Notes: a model not told the origin generated them from the letters alone. Counted from the stretch's first letter, positions 19,619-28,090 are shown. The stretch is DNA of 64,000 nt from Desulfitibacter alkalitolerans DSM 16504 (GCF_000620305.1 NZ_KK211100.1:176467-240466); one strand, 5' to 3'. A program made the numbers and translations.

Positions 19619-20065
19619 TTATTTTGAACCCCTAATCCTCATTGAAAAATCTTTTCTTAAGGGATGACCCTGGAAATCATCAGGACACAAAACTCTTTTT
19701 AGATTTGGATGGCCTTCATAGTAAACTCCCATCAGGTCAAATGTCTCACGTTCCTGTAAGTCCGCACCCCTATATAAACTTACAAGTGACGATATTGCAG
19801 GCTTGTCCTTGTCAAGGTCTACTTTAAGGCGAATAATAATCTTTTCTTCTAAGTTCATTAAATGATAAACACCTTGAATACTTTCTTCATAATCCACTGC
19901 AGTAATATCAAGCAAAAAGCTAAAATTAAACTCTTGATCTTCTTTCAAAGCTGTGACTATATCTAAAAAGCTCTCTCTATTTAAAATAAATGTTGGGTAA
20001 TCTAAACCCTCAACTAATTGAACCTTGTCCCCAAACTTATCAATAATACTCTTTATAATATCCAT
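19619..20065 (-). CDS. nuoC: NADH-quinone oxidoreductase subunit C
   Basis: Peripheral-arm 30-kDa-type subunit, 148 residues and on the short side for the family. The conserved C-terminal signature is present as ADLQERETFDLMGVYYEGHPNLKRVL, given here only to locate it near residues 103-128, followed by GHPLRKDF. The ATG follows GGGGAAGTAAT, with one base between it and the nuoB stop. Confidence 0.95.
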   Translation of the reverse strand: MDIIKSIIDKFGDKVQLVEGLDYPTFILNRESFLDIVTALKEDQEFNFSFLLDITAVDYEESIQGVYHLMNLEEKIIIRLKVDLDKDKPAISSLVSLYRGADLQERETFDLMGVYYEGHPNLKRVLCPDDFQGHPLRKDFSMRIRGSK

Positions 20066-20066
20066 A

Positions 20067-20579
20067 TTACTTCCCCTTTACCACTTCAGGATTTATTACT
20101 TTTCTCCTAAGTTCCAAAAGTCCGTGCAAAAGCGCCTCAGGTCTTGGGGGGCAACCCGGCACATATACATCTACAGGCAGGAAAGTATCTGCACCATCAA
20201 CTACATTATATGATCCTGCAAAGGGCCCGCCTGATATTGCACAGCTTCCCATGGCAATAACATATTTTGGCTCTGACATCTGTTCATAAATCCTTTTAAC
20301 TAATGGTTCCATCTTTTTAGTTATTGTACCTGCAACTATCATCAGGTCTGCCTGCCTTGGAGATGGTCTAAAAACCTCATAGCCAAATCTTGCAATATCG
20401 TACCTGGCTCCACCGGCAGCCATCATTTCAATTGCGCAGCAAGCTAGTCCCATGGTAACTGGCCAAAAGGAATGTGCCCTGGCATAATCAAATACCTTAT
20501 CCACAGTAGTTAGAATAATATTCTTTTTCACCATTTCCTCAGGAGACTCTTCATGCAGATTATTCTTCTTTATTTCCAT
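20067..20579 (-). CDS. nuoB: NADH-quinone oxidoreductase subunit B (cluster N2)
   Basis: Carries iron-sulphur cluster N2, the last cluster before quinone. The cysteines are visible in [20 protein letters not shown] and [11 protein letters not shown]. The start is the ATG at 20579 (170 residues), with GGAAGGAAGGAG seven bases upstream; a GTG ten codons earlier is unlikely. It overlaps the end of nuoA by 10 bases. Confidence 0.97.
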   Translation of the reverse strand: MEIKKNNLHEESPEEMVKKNIILTTVDKVFDYARAHSFWPVTMGLACCAIEMMAAGGARYDIARFGYEVFRPSPRQADLMIVAGTITKKMEPLVKRIYEQMSEPKYVIAMGSCAISGGPFAGSYNVVDGADTFLPVDVYVPGCPPRPEALLHGLLELRRKVINPEVVKGK

Positions 20580-20926
20580 TCCAATGCTCCTTCCTTCCAC
20601 TCGTACCACAGCCCGATTACTAAAACAACTAGAAAAATACCCATTGCTATTAAGGCTGGAGCCCCAAATTCTTTATACATTACAGCAAAGGGATATAGAA
20701 AAACAGTTTCTACATCAAATACCAAAAATACTAGTGCGTATAAAAAATAACTAACCTTAAACTGTACCCAGGTAGGTCCTTGAGTATCCACACCGCATTC
20801 GTAGGTACATAGCTTTTCAGGTGAAGGATTATTAGGCCTAACCAGCCATGAAGTTGCAAGTACTACTACTGCAAAGCCTCCACCTAATATCAGGAATACT
20901 AAAAGTGAATGAAATTCGTGACTCAT
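20570..20926 (-). CDS. nuoA: NADH-quinone oxidoreductase subunit A
   Basis: Three-helix membrane subunit (118 residues from the chosen start) and first gene of nuoABCDHIJKLMN. The conserved CGVDTQGP and [10 protein letters not shown] segments are present. The start is the ATG at 20926, because GGGAGGAGGTT is correctly placed for it and an ATG 14 codons upstream has no ribosome site. I found no clear promoter in the 138 bases between this start and rnhB. Confidence 0.96.
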   Translation of the reverse strand: MSHEFHSLLVFLILGGGFAVVVLATSWLVRPNNPSPEKLCTYECGVDTQGPTWVQFKVSYFLYALVFLVFDVETVFLYPFAVMYKEFGAPALIAMGIFLVVLVIGLWYEWKEGALEWK

Positions 20927-21064
20927 GCATAACCTCCTCCCGAAAAAAATAGTATAAAACAAGCACAATCTTTTTAATTCTATAAAAATACGTTGATTCC
21001 TTCTAAATATTTAAACTTTATCCTACAGCCTCACCTAATTTAAAATAGTGTTTGCTGCAAAAAG

Positions 21065-21676
21065 TTATGATATTCCTCGAAAAGAAAAACGATGTTCTTC
21101 ACAAGGTCCATATGTTTTTATACGCTCATAATGATCCTTTGTGGGATACCCTTTGTTTTTGGAAAATCCGTAGTAAGGATATTCCTCATGAAGCTCCAGC
21201 ATATACCTGTCCCTGGCTTGTTTGGCAATTATGCTTGCAGCAGCTATGGATGCACTTTTTGAATCTCCCTTTACAATACCAAAATGTCTGACCGGAAAAT
21301 AGTTGATTTTAATTGCATCAATTAAAAGTAAATCTGGTTTGACCCTGAGCATCTGGTAAGCCATTACCATTGCCATTTTTGTCGCCTCCAAAATGTTTAT
21401 TTGGTCAATCAGTTTTGGAGGGCAATATGCTACTGCCCAGTCAACGGCAGCCTTTTTTATCTCTGTTTCAAGCCTTTCCCTCTGCTTTTGTGTAAGCTTT
21501 TTAGAGTCATCTAGTTCGTCTATTTCCCAACCCTCTGGTAGTATTACACAAGCTGCCACTACTGGTCCAGCCAGGGGTCCCCTGCCTGCTTCGTCAATAC
21601 CACCAAGAAAAAATCCCCTATTTACATAATATTCTTTATCATATTTAAAAATTTCTTTATTATTAATTACCACCAT
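21065..21676 (-). CDS. rnhB: Ribonuclease HII
   Basis: Cleaves RNA in RNA-DNA hybrids and excises misincorporated ribonucleotides. The 203-residue protein shows GIDEAGRGPLAGPVVAACV with the first catalytic Asp and Glu, LLIDAIKI with the third acidic residue, and the Ser-Ala-Ser motif in KGDSKSASIAAASIIAK. Its start overlaps the last 14 bases of rbgA, the usual Firmicutes rbgA-rnhB pair. Confidence 0.96.
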   Translation of the reverse strand: MVVINNKEIFKYDKEYYVNRGFFLGGIDEAGRGPLAGPVVAACVILPEGWEIDELDDSKKLTQKQRERLETEIKKAAVDWAVAYCPPKLIDQINILEATKMAMVMAYQMLRVKPDLLLIDAIKINYFPVRHFGIVKGDSKSASIAAASIIAKQARDRYMLELHEEYPYYGFSKNKGYPTKDHYERIKTYGPCEEHRFSFRGIS

Positions 21677-22529
21677 TCAAAACTTCCCTCTCCTCAGGCG
21701 TTTCTAAACTAATTCGTCCTAATTTTCCATCTCTAAAGTCTTTTAAAATAGTTTCACTAGTTTTTCGGAGATCCACATCACCACCTTTAAGCAAAAAACC
21801 TCTGGATTTGCCTACCAGCTTAATAATAGTGTTAGTATCATCAAGCAACTCACAAAGGTTGTATCTTTCTTTTAAGGAATTTGGATAATTGACAGCAAGA
21901 AACTTTGTTAAAGAATAAACTATATCTTCAATGTCAAAGGCTTTGGGACCAATAGAGTTTACATAGGCTAAATGCAAGCCGGTTTCTTCATTATCAAACT
22001 TTGGCCAAAGAATACCCGGAGTATCCAGTAATTGGACGTTTTCTTTTATCTTTATCCATTGATTACCCTTAGTAACACCTGGTTTATTGCCTGTTTTAGC
22101 TGTACTTCTCCCCACAAGACTGTTGATAAACATGGATTTGCCCACATTAGGTATTCCAACCACCATTGCCCGAACAGGTCTTTTAATATTAAGTCTTCTA
22201 GCAGCACTATCTCTAATGGGAGTTTGGGCAATGCTGCGAAGAGTTTCATTAATGCCTCTTTTGCTAATAGAATCTACAGCTATGGCTTTGATACCATTAT
22301 TGTGAAATGCATTTATCCAGGCTTTTGTTATATGAGGATTGGCCAAATCTTCTTTGTTTAAAACAACTATCCTATGTTTATTGACAGTTAATTCCTTGAG
22401 AATAGGATTTTGACTAGAAGCAGGTATCCTGGCATCTAGCAATTCAACTACAACATCTATCATCTTGATATTCTCTTTCAAAGTCTTTTTGGCTTTTGCC
22501 ATATGGCCTGGATACCATTGTACTACCAC
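21663..22529 (-). CDS. rbgA: Ribosome biogenesis GTPase A (YlqF)
   Basis: Circularly permuted GTPase needed for late 50S subunit assembly. The 288-residue protein begins with WYPGHMAKAKK, with G4 (VLNKEDL) before G1 (GIPNVGKSMFINSL) and G3 (LLDTPGILWP), the permuted order typical of the family. It starts at GTG 22529, with GGGAAGGGAG eight bases upstream. It follows rplS, as usual, but no lepB lies between them. Confidence 0.96.
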   Translation of the reverse strand: MVVQWYPGHMAKAKKTLKENIKMIDVVVELLDARIPASSQNPILKELTVNKHRIVVLNKEDLANPHITKAWINAFHNNGIKAIAVDSISKRGINETLRSIAQTPIRDSAARRLNIKRPVRAMVVGIPNVGKSMFINSLVGRSTAKTGNKPGVTKGNQWIKIKENVQLLDTPGILWPKFDNEETGLHLAYVNSIGPKAFDIEDIVYSLTKFLAVNYPNSLKERYNLCELLDDTNTIIKLVGKSRGFLLKGGDVDLRKTSETILKDFRDGKLGRISLETPEEREVLNGGN

Positions 22530-22713
22530 TTAATAATCTCCCTTCCCTATGTTTGGTAATTATTATTAGCCTATAATGATTTTCCTATGATTTCAATTTT
22601 ATTCAAAATAATTTTTATAGTTTTTTCTTATGCAACTATTATTGGCATATTTTATTAATAGATAAATATAAATTTTTCTTTATTTGCGGCTGGCTCTTGA
22701 TAAAATAATAGCA

Positions 22714-22743
22714 AAAGTGCTTATATATAGATTATAGCACTTT
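22714..22743. repeat. Inverted repeat AAAAGTGCT-N12-AGCACTTTT
   Basis: Perfect 9-bp arms (22714-22722 and 22735-22743) with a 12-base AT-rich centre. It could be a terminator-like hairpin in either direction (T run on the plus strand) or an operator, because it brackets a candidate minus-strand promoter. Confidence 0.55.
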
Positions 22744-22749
22744 TTTCAA
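22722..22749 (-). promoter_or_regulatory. Possible promoter of rbgA-rnhB
   Basis: -35 TTGAAA (22744-22749), 16-base spacer, -10 TATATA (22722-22727) on the minus strand, within the inverted repeat at 22714-22743. The DNA is so AT-rich that chance matches are likely. Confidence 0.35.
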
Positions 22750-22838
22750 GACTCTTTTAATTTATGGTAATATACTGTTTATTGCAGCATGATATCCATG
22801 GGGGGATTGGTTTATAATAATAAGGTAATGAAGGTTAA

Positions 22839-22862
22839 AAAGGACTGAACAATCAGTCCTTT
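22839..22862 (-). terminator. Terminator of rplS
   Basis: A 10-bp perfect stem (AAAGGACTGA/TCAGTCCTTT) with a 4-base loop, followed on the minus strand by a T run. The rplS stop codon (22861-22863) overlaps the 5' foot of the stem. Confidence 0.85.
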
Positions 22863-23202
22863 ACCTTTTTTCTTTAATTTTAGCACTCTTTCCAATTCTA
22901 TCTCTTAAATAGTACAATTTAGCCCTGCGAACCTTACCTCTTCTAATGACCTCAATTTTTTCTATCTTGGGTGAATGCAATGGAAATGTTCTTTCTACGG
23001 CTACTCCATAAGAGACCCTTCTTACTGTAAAGGTTTCACGCAGGCCTGTTCCCTGTCTCTTTAAAACAATTCCTTCGAAGACCTGAATCCTTTCTCTGGT
23101 TCCCTCAACAACCTTAACATGAACTCTTACAGTATCCCCAGCATTAAAACCTGGCAGATCCTTTTTTAACTGCTCGGATTCTACTACCTTTAATACGTCC
23201 AT
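22861..23202 (-). CDS. rplS: 50S ribosomal protein L19
   Basis: Large-subunit protein at the subunit interface. The 113 residues match L19 throughout: [32 protein letters not shown] and the basic C-terminus with [23 protein letters not shown]. It has its own strong promoter (23264-23292) and terminator (22839-22862), so it can be expressed independently of the trmD genes upstream. Confidence 0.98.
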   Translation of the reverse strand: MDVLKVVESEQLKKDLPGFNAGDTVRVHVKVVEGTRERIQVFEGIVLKRQGTGLRETFTVRRVSYGVAVERTFPLHSPKIEKIEVIRRGKVRRAKLYYLRDRIGKSAKIKEKR

Positions 23203-23263
23203 ATTTATGTACCTCCTTCCTCTATGGCGGATAATTTAACAAATTAAAAATTGCACAACTATG

Positions 23264-23292
23264 ATTATAACAAAGTATTTATCGGTTGACAA
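23264..23292 (-). promoter_or_regulatory. SigmaA promoter of rplS
   Basis: -35 TTGTCA (23287-23292), 17-base spacer, perfect -10 TATAAT (23264-23269). It lies within 30 bases of the end of the preceding gene. The leader to the rplS start is about 55 bases. Confidence 0.8.
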
Positions 23293-23296
23293 GAAT

Positions 23297-23854
23297 TCAC
23301 CACCATTTTTTACAGCATAAACGGTCAATAATTATTGAAGCCGCACTTCGTACTGATAAGTGATTATAATCATCAGCTCCTACTATAGGATCAAGCTTAT
23401 AATGGGCCTTATAAGTAATATCATCAGTAAGACCCCATCCGGTTCCAAATAATATTAATATATCTTTAGTCTCTGCAAGTTCCCTTAGCTGTAAATATCC
23501 TATATTTCCCTGCATATTGGCTCCAGTAGCAACCACTATTGGTTCTTTATCAATGCCTATATCCTGCAAGCATTCTTCTATACTGGCTACCATTCTCACC
23601 TTATGAAAGGCCCTGGCTCTATGCGAGTTATAGTTTGCACCAACACCCTTTTTCCAGTAATCTATCAACTCCTGAAACAGCTCCCGCTGCCTATTAAGGG
23701 GTTGTACAATATAATATCCGGCTAGACCATAGGTGGTACTTAAACGAGCAATATCGTGGACATCCAGATTAGTAATGGAAGTGGTTATTATCTGGTTGTT
23801 CTGATTTTTAATAGGATAATGGACTAAACAAATATAGATAGATGGCTTTTTCAT
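23297..23854 (-). CDS. SPOUT-like RNA methyltransferase, TrmD-associated
   Basis: Resembles the family of SAM-dependent RNA methyltransferases found beside or fused to TrmD (Pfam 'Methyltrn_RNA_4' type, from memory). Visible features are YICLVHYPIKNQNN at the N-terminus, TSITNLDVHDIARLSTTYG, and the glycine-rich segment ILILFGTGWGLTDD expected in the SAM-binding knot. The start is the ATG at 23854 (185 residues), one base beyond the trmD stop; an upstream in-frame TTG lies inside trmD. The substrate is unknown. Coupling to trmD suggests a tRNA or rRNA target. Confidence 0.8.
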   Translation of the reverse strand: MKKPSIYICLVHYPIKNQNNQIITTSITNLDVHDIARLSTTYGLAGYYIVQPLNRQRELFQELIDYWKKGVGANYNSHRARAFHKVRMVASIEECLQDIGIDKEPIVVATGANMQGNIGYLQLRELAETKDILILFGTGWGLTDDITYKAHYKLDPIVGADDYNHLSVRSAASIIIDRLCCKKWW

Positions 23855-23855
23855 T

Positions 23856-24590
23856 TCAGATTTCACCCATGCGTAATTTCTCAATCAAAGCCTGATCGAC
23901 CTGACTCAGCTTTGCATTTTTTAATAAATCCGGCCTTTTATGAAAGGTCCGAATAATAGCTTGTTCTCTTCTCCAGCGGTCAATTATTGCATGATTTCCA
24001 GAAAGGAGCACTTCCGGCACCTTTAAACCCTGAAATTCTCTTGGCTTTGTATAATGAGGATATTCTAGAAGTCCTTCAGAAAAGCTTTCCTCCAAAATAG
24101 ATTCATCATGTCCTAATACATTGGGTAATAGGCGTGTTACAGCATCTATTAAAACCATTGCACCAAGTTCTCCACCTGTCAATACATAGTCCCCAATGGA
24201 TATTTCTTCATCTACAAGAAGCTCATTGACCCTTTCATCAATTCCTTCATAATGCCCACATAGTATTACCATTCGTTTGAGTTTAGATAATTGTTTAACC
24301 TTATCCTGAGTCAGGGTTGCACCCTGTGGGGACATGAGGATAATCCTGCTGGCCTCTTTGTCCAATTGGAGACTATTAATGGCATTAAAAAAGGGTTCTA
24401 CCTTCATAACCATTCCTGGCCCACCTCCATAGGGGGTGTCATCAACAGAGTAATGCTTATTCCCGGAATAATCTCTAAGATTATGGACGCATAAGTCAAG
24501 AATTCCTTTCTCACGAGCTTTTCCAATAATACTCATACTTAATGGTAAATCAATCATCTGTGGGAATATGGTTATTACATCGATTTTCAT
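23856..24590 (-). CDS. trmD: tRNA (guanine-N1)-methyltransferase
   Basis: Makes m1G37 in tRNAs that read codons starting with C or G next to a G36, which prevents frameshifting. The 244-residue protein shows ITIFPQMIDLPL, YGGGPGMVMK, LCGHYEGIDERV and the trefoil-knot segment ISIGDYVLTGGELGAMVLID. The start is the ATG at 24590; AGGTGA overlapping the rimM stop serves as its ribosome site. A GTG three codons earlier would sit on that site. Confidence 0.97.
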   Translation of the reverse strand: MKIDVITIFPQMIDLPLSMSIIGKAREKGILDLCVHNLRDYSGNKHYSVDDTPYGGGPGMVMKVEPFFNAINSLQLDKEASRIILMSPQGATLTQDKVKQLSKLKRMVILCGHYEGIDERVNELLVDEEISIGDYVLTGGELGAMVLIDAVTRLLPNVLGHDESILEESFSEGLLEYPHYTKPREFQGLKVPEVLLSGNHAIIDRWRREQAIIRTFHKRPDLLKNAKLSQVDQALIEKLRMGEI

Positions 24591-24595
24591 ATCAA

Positions 24596-25120
24596 TCACC
24601 TGGTGGTATCAAATTCTGGCAGCATTTCTACCGTCATTTCTTTAGCCTCAGGATCTATTTTTTTTACAACCTTTTTTAGTGCTGGTATTAATATTTCTTC
24701 ATTAGCCTGATCTTTAACTACATAGACATCATTGGCACCTGTTTTGAGAACTTCAATCAATTTACCAATGTAATTTCCTTGGGTATCCTTAACATCCATA
24801 TCTATTAATTGAAATATGTAAAACTCATTATCGTTCAAAGGTGCTAATTGGGCCTGAGATATTTTTAAGTATGCTCCCTTTAATTGTTCAGCTTTTTCAA
24901 TGGAATCAACGCCTTCCAATTGCATAATTAGAAAACCAGTATGCAAGGACACATTAGATATTTTCATTAATTCTATTTTATCTCTTATCTCCACCAATAT
25001 TTCTTGTCTGTCTAAAAACCTTTCAGGAAAATCAGTAATAGGAAGAACTTTTACTGCACCATTTAAATTATGAGGCTTGGATATTATACCAACTGTTATT
25101 AGAACCTTTTCAGTAGCCAC
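24596..25120 (-). CDS. rimM: 16S rRNA processing protein RimM
   Basis: Assists assembly of the 30S head with protein S19. The 174-residue protein has the N-terminal RimM barrel (VGIISKPHNLNGAVKVLP) and a C-terminal PRC-barrel (GKLIEVLKTGANDVYVVKD, EILIPALKKVVKKID). It lies between ylqD and trmD, with junctions of one base or overlapping. Confidence 0.96.
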   Translation of the reverse strand: MATEKVLITVGIISKPHNLNGAVKVLPITDFPERFLDRQEILVEIRDKIELMKISNVSLHTGFLIMQLEGVDSIEKAEQLKGAYLKISQAQLAPLNDNEFYIFQLIDMDVKDTQGNYIGKLIEVLKTGANDVYVVKDQANEEILIPALKKVVKKIDPEAKEMTVEMLPEFDTTR

Positions 25121-25121
25121 G

Positions 25122-25538
25122 CTAGCATCCGACCTTCCTAATTTCTATTACTTCATTGTCCTTTAAAAGGATTTCACAATTCTCTAATTTACTCCAATTA
25201 TCCCCGATTTTAATATTTACTATCCTCTCAACAGAACCCTTGACAATTTCTTCACCTAAAGAAAGGTTCTTAATTGCTTCCATATTCTCTTTGATTTTTC
25301 TTATCTTTTCATAGTTTTTGTTTTTTTCATTTTCAAACTCATTTTTAATTATGGATAGTTCTTCGCTATGTTTTTTCTCTAATTCTAATGCTGTTCGCTT
25401 TATCTTGAAACTTAAATATTGGAGTTCAGTCTCTATTTGTTTTAAAAGGGCATCTAACTCACTTAAAAGGCTATCTTTTAAACTTTCGGTAACAATTGTT
25501 TTAACTGTAACTGGTTGAATAATTTTAATCTCTTCCAC
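25122..25538 (-). CDS. ylqD: YlqD family protein
   Basis: Conserved Firmicutes protein of unknown function encoded between khpA and rimM. It has a central charged coiled coil (about residues 25-90) and a C-terminal stretch with IKIGDNWSKLENCEILLKD. I prefer the GTG at 25538 (138 residues) because AGGTGAGG is just upstream; the frame itself is open to GTG 25553, which has no ribosome site. It follows the hairpin at 25597-25622. Confidence 0.8.
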   Translation of the reverse strand: MEEIKIIQPVTVKTIVTESLKDSLLSELDALLKQIETELQYLSFKIKRTALELEKKHSEELSIIKNEFENEKNKNYEKIRKIKENMEAIKNLSLGEEIVKGSVERIVNIKIGDNWSKLENCEILLKDNEVIEIRKVGC

Positions 25539-25596
25539 AACCTCACCTACCACTAATTAATAGACATTTTGGATGACATATGTTTTTGTATTAGAC

Positions 25597-25622
25597 AAAA
25601 AGGGCCATAAAGACCCTTTTCA
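25597..25622 (-). terminator. Terminator after khpA
   Basis: Stem of about nine pairs (AAAAGGGTC/GGCCCTTTT on the minus strand, one G-T pair, 5-base loop) followed by a T run. It starts at the khpA stop codon and may reduce read-through into ylqD-rimM-trmD. Confidence 0.75.
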
Positions 25623-25850
25623 TTGAACAATCTCAACAACAACTCGAGTTCCTTCCTTTGCTGCTGCTGCCTTTAGTACAGTTCTTAATGCCTTGGCTAT
25701 TCTACCCTGCTTCCCAATGACCTTGCCCATGTCTTCAGGTGCTACTCGCAATTCTAATTGTATTGACCTTTCACCATCAACCTGTGTAACAGAGACATCA
25801 TCAGGATTATCCACCAAGGATTTTGCTATGAATTCTACTAATTCTTTCAT
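25620..25850 (-). CDS. khpA: KH-domain RNA-binding protein KhpA (YlqC)
   Basis: Small single-KH protein (76 residues) that pairs with KhpB/Jag and binds RNA in Firmicutes. The [11 protein letters not shown] loop is the KH RNA-binding GxxG-type element. The start is the ATG at 25850, with GGGAGG upstream; an ATG six codons earlier overlaps that ribosome site. It lies directly after rpsP, as is usual. Confidence 0.94.
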   Translation of the reverse strand: MKELVEFIAKSLVDNPDDVSVTQVDGERSIQLELRVAPEDMGKVIGKQGRIAKALRTVLKAAAAKEGTRVVVEIVQ

Positions 25851-25882
25851 GGTAAGATATCCTCCCATTATAACCTGATGTA

Positions 25883-26137
25883 CTATTTTTCATTAATTTT
25901 TTGAATAACACCAGCTTTTCTAAAAAGGGCTCTTACTGTTTCAGAAGGCTGTGCGCCATCTTTAAGCCACTTAACAGCTCTTTCTTCATTAATATTTAAG
26001 TCTTCCTTTATTGGATTATAGTATCCAACCTCTTCAATAAATCTACCATCCCTCGGAGAACGTGAATCAGCTACTACCAATCTGTAAAAAGGTGCTTTTT
26101 TACTGCCCATTCTTCTTAGCCTTATTCTAGTTGCCAT
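25883..26137 (-). CDS. rpsP: 30S ribosomal protein S16
   Basis: Small-subunit protein, 84 residues, matching S16 from [19 protein letters not shown] through [21 protein letters not shown]. The ATG follows GAAGGGGGTGAGATA. Encoded between ffh and khpA in the standard order. Confidence 0.98.
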   Translation of the reverse strand: MATRIRLRRMGSKKAPFYRLVVADSRSPRDGRFIEEVGYYNPIKEDLNINEERAVKWLKDGAQPSETVRALFRKAGVIQKINEK

Positions 26138-26177
26138 TATCTCACCCCCTTCATAAACTAACCTATAAATAAATATA

Positions 26178-27530
26178 TTACTTAAACATCGGCAGGTTAA
26201 ACATGCCTTTGGATTTTTTCTTCACTTTTTTAAAATTCTGACCCCCAGAAAACTGTTTCATCATTTTCCTGGCCTCCAGGAATTGCTTAAGTAATTTATT
26301 AACATCCTGCACCTTGGTACCACTACCCATGGCTATTCTTTTTTTCCTGCTTCCATTTATAATCTCAGGCTTTGCTCTTTCCTTGGGTGTCATGGATTGA
26401 ATTATTGCTTCTGTTTTAACTAACTCTTTTTCATCAACCTGCATATTCTTAAGCTGTTTACCCATGCCAGGAATCATACCAAGCAGGTCCTCAAGGGGAC
26501 CCATGCTCTTCATTTGCTGTAATTGATCGAGAAAATCTTCAAGGGTAAACTGCTGGGTGCGAAGCTTGGCCTCCATTTCCTTTGCTTTTTTTGCATCAAA
26601 GGTTTCCTGCGCTTTCTCAATGAGGGTAAGCACATCACCCATACCTAGAATTCTAGATGCCATTCTATCTGGATAGAATGTTTCTAAAGCATCCAGCTTC
26701 TCTCCAACACCTACAAATTTAATTGGTTTTCCTGTTACTTCTCTAATGGAAAGGGCCGCCCCACCACGGGTATCGCCATCTAATTTTGTCAAGATAATTC
26801 CAGTAATACCAAACTTTTGATCAAAGGTTTCAGCAACATTTACTGCATCTTGACCAGTCATTGCATCAACTACCAGCAAAATTTCAGTTGGATTTACCTG
26901 TGCCTTGATATTTTCTAACTCTCCCATTAAATCTTCATCTATGTGCAGCCTTCCAGCAGTGTCAATAATAACAACGTCGCTGCCATTATTCCTGGCATAA
27001 GCTACTGCTTCTTCAGCTATTAAAACTGGATTTTCTTGCCCCTTTGAAAATACTGGTATCTCCAACTGTCCAGCTAACACCTCTAACTGTTTAATAGCAG
27101 CTGGACGATAAATATCACATGCTGCCAGCAAGGGACTACGACCTTTCTTTTTGAAGGTTTTTGCCAATTTTGCAGATGAGGTGGTTTTACCAGAGCCCTG
27201 AAGGCCTACCATCATTATTACTGTTGGTGGTTTGGAGGCGAAGACAATATTGGCCTCTTTTTCTCCCATCAAATTAACCAGTTCATCATTTACAATTTTG
27301 ATAACCTGCTGTCCAGGAGTTAGACTTTCTAAAACCTCGCTGCCAATGGCTCTTTCTTTAACACTAGCTATAAATTTTTTCACAACTTTAAAGTTTACAT
27401 CTGCTTCTAAAAGAGCTATCCTAACTTCACGCATTGCTGCATCAATGTCTGCTTCAGAAAGCTTGCCTTTTCCCTTAAGCCTTTTGAAGGTATCCTGAAG
27501 CTTTTCACTCAAGCTAGAAAATAGAGCCAT
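26178..27530 (-). CDS. ffh: Signal recognition particle protein Ffh (SRP54)
   Basis: GTPase of the SRP that delivers nascent membrane proteins to FtsY. The 450-residue protein has the N domain, the G domain with GLQGSGKT (109-116), DTAGRL and TKLDGD, and a methionine-rich M domain (about 300-450, [20 protein letters not shown]) that binds 4.5S RNA and signal sequences. It sits next to its regulator-like partner ylxM. Confidence 0.98.
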   Translation of the reverse strand: MALFSSLSEKLQDTFKRLKGKGKLSEADIDAAMREVRIALLEADVNFKVVKKFIASVKERAIGSEVLESLTPGQQVIKIVNDELVNLMGEKEANIVFASKPPTVIMMVGLQGSGKTTSSAKLAKTFKKKGRSPLLAACDIYRPAAIKQLEVLAGQLEIPVFSKGQENPVLIAEEAVAYARNNGSDVVIIDTAGRLHIDEDLMGELENIKAQVNPTEILLVVDAMTGQDAVNVAETFDQKFGITGIILTKLDGDTRGGAALSIREVTGKPIKFVGVGEKLDALETFYPDRMASRILGMGDVLTLIEKAQETFDAKKAKEMEAKLRTQQFTLEDFLDQLQQMKSMGPLEDLLGMIPGMGKQLKNMQVDEKELVKTEAIIQSMTPKERAKPEIINGSRKKRIAMGSGTKVQDVNKLLKQFLEARKMMKQFSGGQNFKKVKKKSKGMFNLPMFK

Positions 27531-27592
27531 TTGTTCCCCTCCTTTATTTAAAGCTAGAAATTCTTTTAAATTAGAATTGTTCTAAATGCTGC

Positions 27593-27937
27593 CTAGTTTT
27601 CCAGCAAACTATCTAATAATGCCAAAAGTCGTTGTTTTTCTTTTCCATCAATATTACTTGCTAACAATCTTGGCTTTATATCTTTTATATTTTTTTCCGT
27701 TTTTTGGTATTTGGCCCACAATTGTAAATTATCTTCATAGTTTTTCAACAAGTTTTCTGTACGTTTTATAATGTCATATACTGCTTGTCTGCTGATATTA
27801 AGCTCTTGTGCAATCTCACCTAAGGATAAATCATCATAATAGTATAATTTAAAAATCAGCTGCTGTTTTTCTGTGAGCAGAGTTCCATAAAAATCAAATA
27901 ATCTAGCTGATTCATTTATTTTGGGTATAGTATTCAA
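27593..27937 (-). CDS. ylxM: YlxM family helix-turn-helix protein (UPF0122)
   Basis: Small protein (114 residues) conserved upstream of ffh and reported as an SRP-associated component in streptococci. It resembles sigma region 4: LLTEKQQLIFKLYYYDDLS, then the helix-turn-helix EIAQELNISRQAVYDIIKR. No ATG is available; the likely start is TTG 27937, with no strong ribosome site. A strong promoter (27984-28012) and a hairpin at the RNA 5' end (27957-27978) precede it. Confidence 0.92.
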   Translation of the reverse strand: MNTIPKINESARLFDFYGTLLTEKQQLIFKLYYYDDLSLGEIAQELNISRQAVYDIIKRTENLLKNYEDNLQLWAKYQKTEKNIKDIKPRLLASNIDGKEKQRLLALLDSLLEN

Positions 27938-27956
27938 ATACAGTCACATCCATTGC

Positions 27957-27978
27957 TGTAAAGTATTTTTACTTCACA
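27957..27978 (-). other. Hairpin at the 5' end of the ylxM-ffh transcript
   Basis: Nine pairs (TGTGAAGTA/TACTTTACA, one G-T) around AAAA, starting almost at the predicted +1. It could protect the mRNA 5' end or influence initiation at the weak ylxM start. Confidence 0.55.
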
Positions 27979-27983
27979 GAGGA

Positions 27984-28012
27984 ATATTAATATAACTGGC
28001 GTCTTTTGTCAA
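27984..28012 (-). promoter_or_regulatory. SigmaA promoter of ylxM-ffh
   Basis: Perfect -35 TTGACA (28007-28012), 17-base spacer, -10 TAATAT (27984-27989) on the minus strand. Confidence 0.8.
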
Positions 28013-28090
28013 GTACAGAATGACAACAGATTTATAGTTGTCCTAGATATATTTCATGTGAATTATACGAAAATCTAGAATTAGATAAAA

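Larger units (their letters stand above)
22530..22838. other. AT-rich intergenic region between rplS and rbgA
   Basis: About 310 bases with no credible gene. It contains an inverted repeat (22714-22743) that overlaps a possible minus-strand promoter for rbgA (22722-22749). The rest is low-complexity AT-rich DNA. In many Firmicutes lepB occupies this position; no remnant was recognised. Confidence 0.6.

Noticed and set aside
20969-21064. A short minus-strand stretch (AGGTGAGGCT) upstream of nuoA that recalls part of the ykoK/M-box motif
   Set aside because: Only one short segment matches; no paired stems or other conserved blocks are present.
23203-23257. An L19 autoregulatory leader RNA upstream of rplS
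   Set aside because: The leader is short and no recognisable conserved structure could be confirmed by eye.
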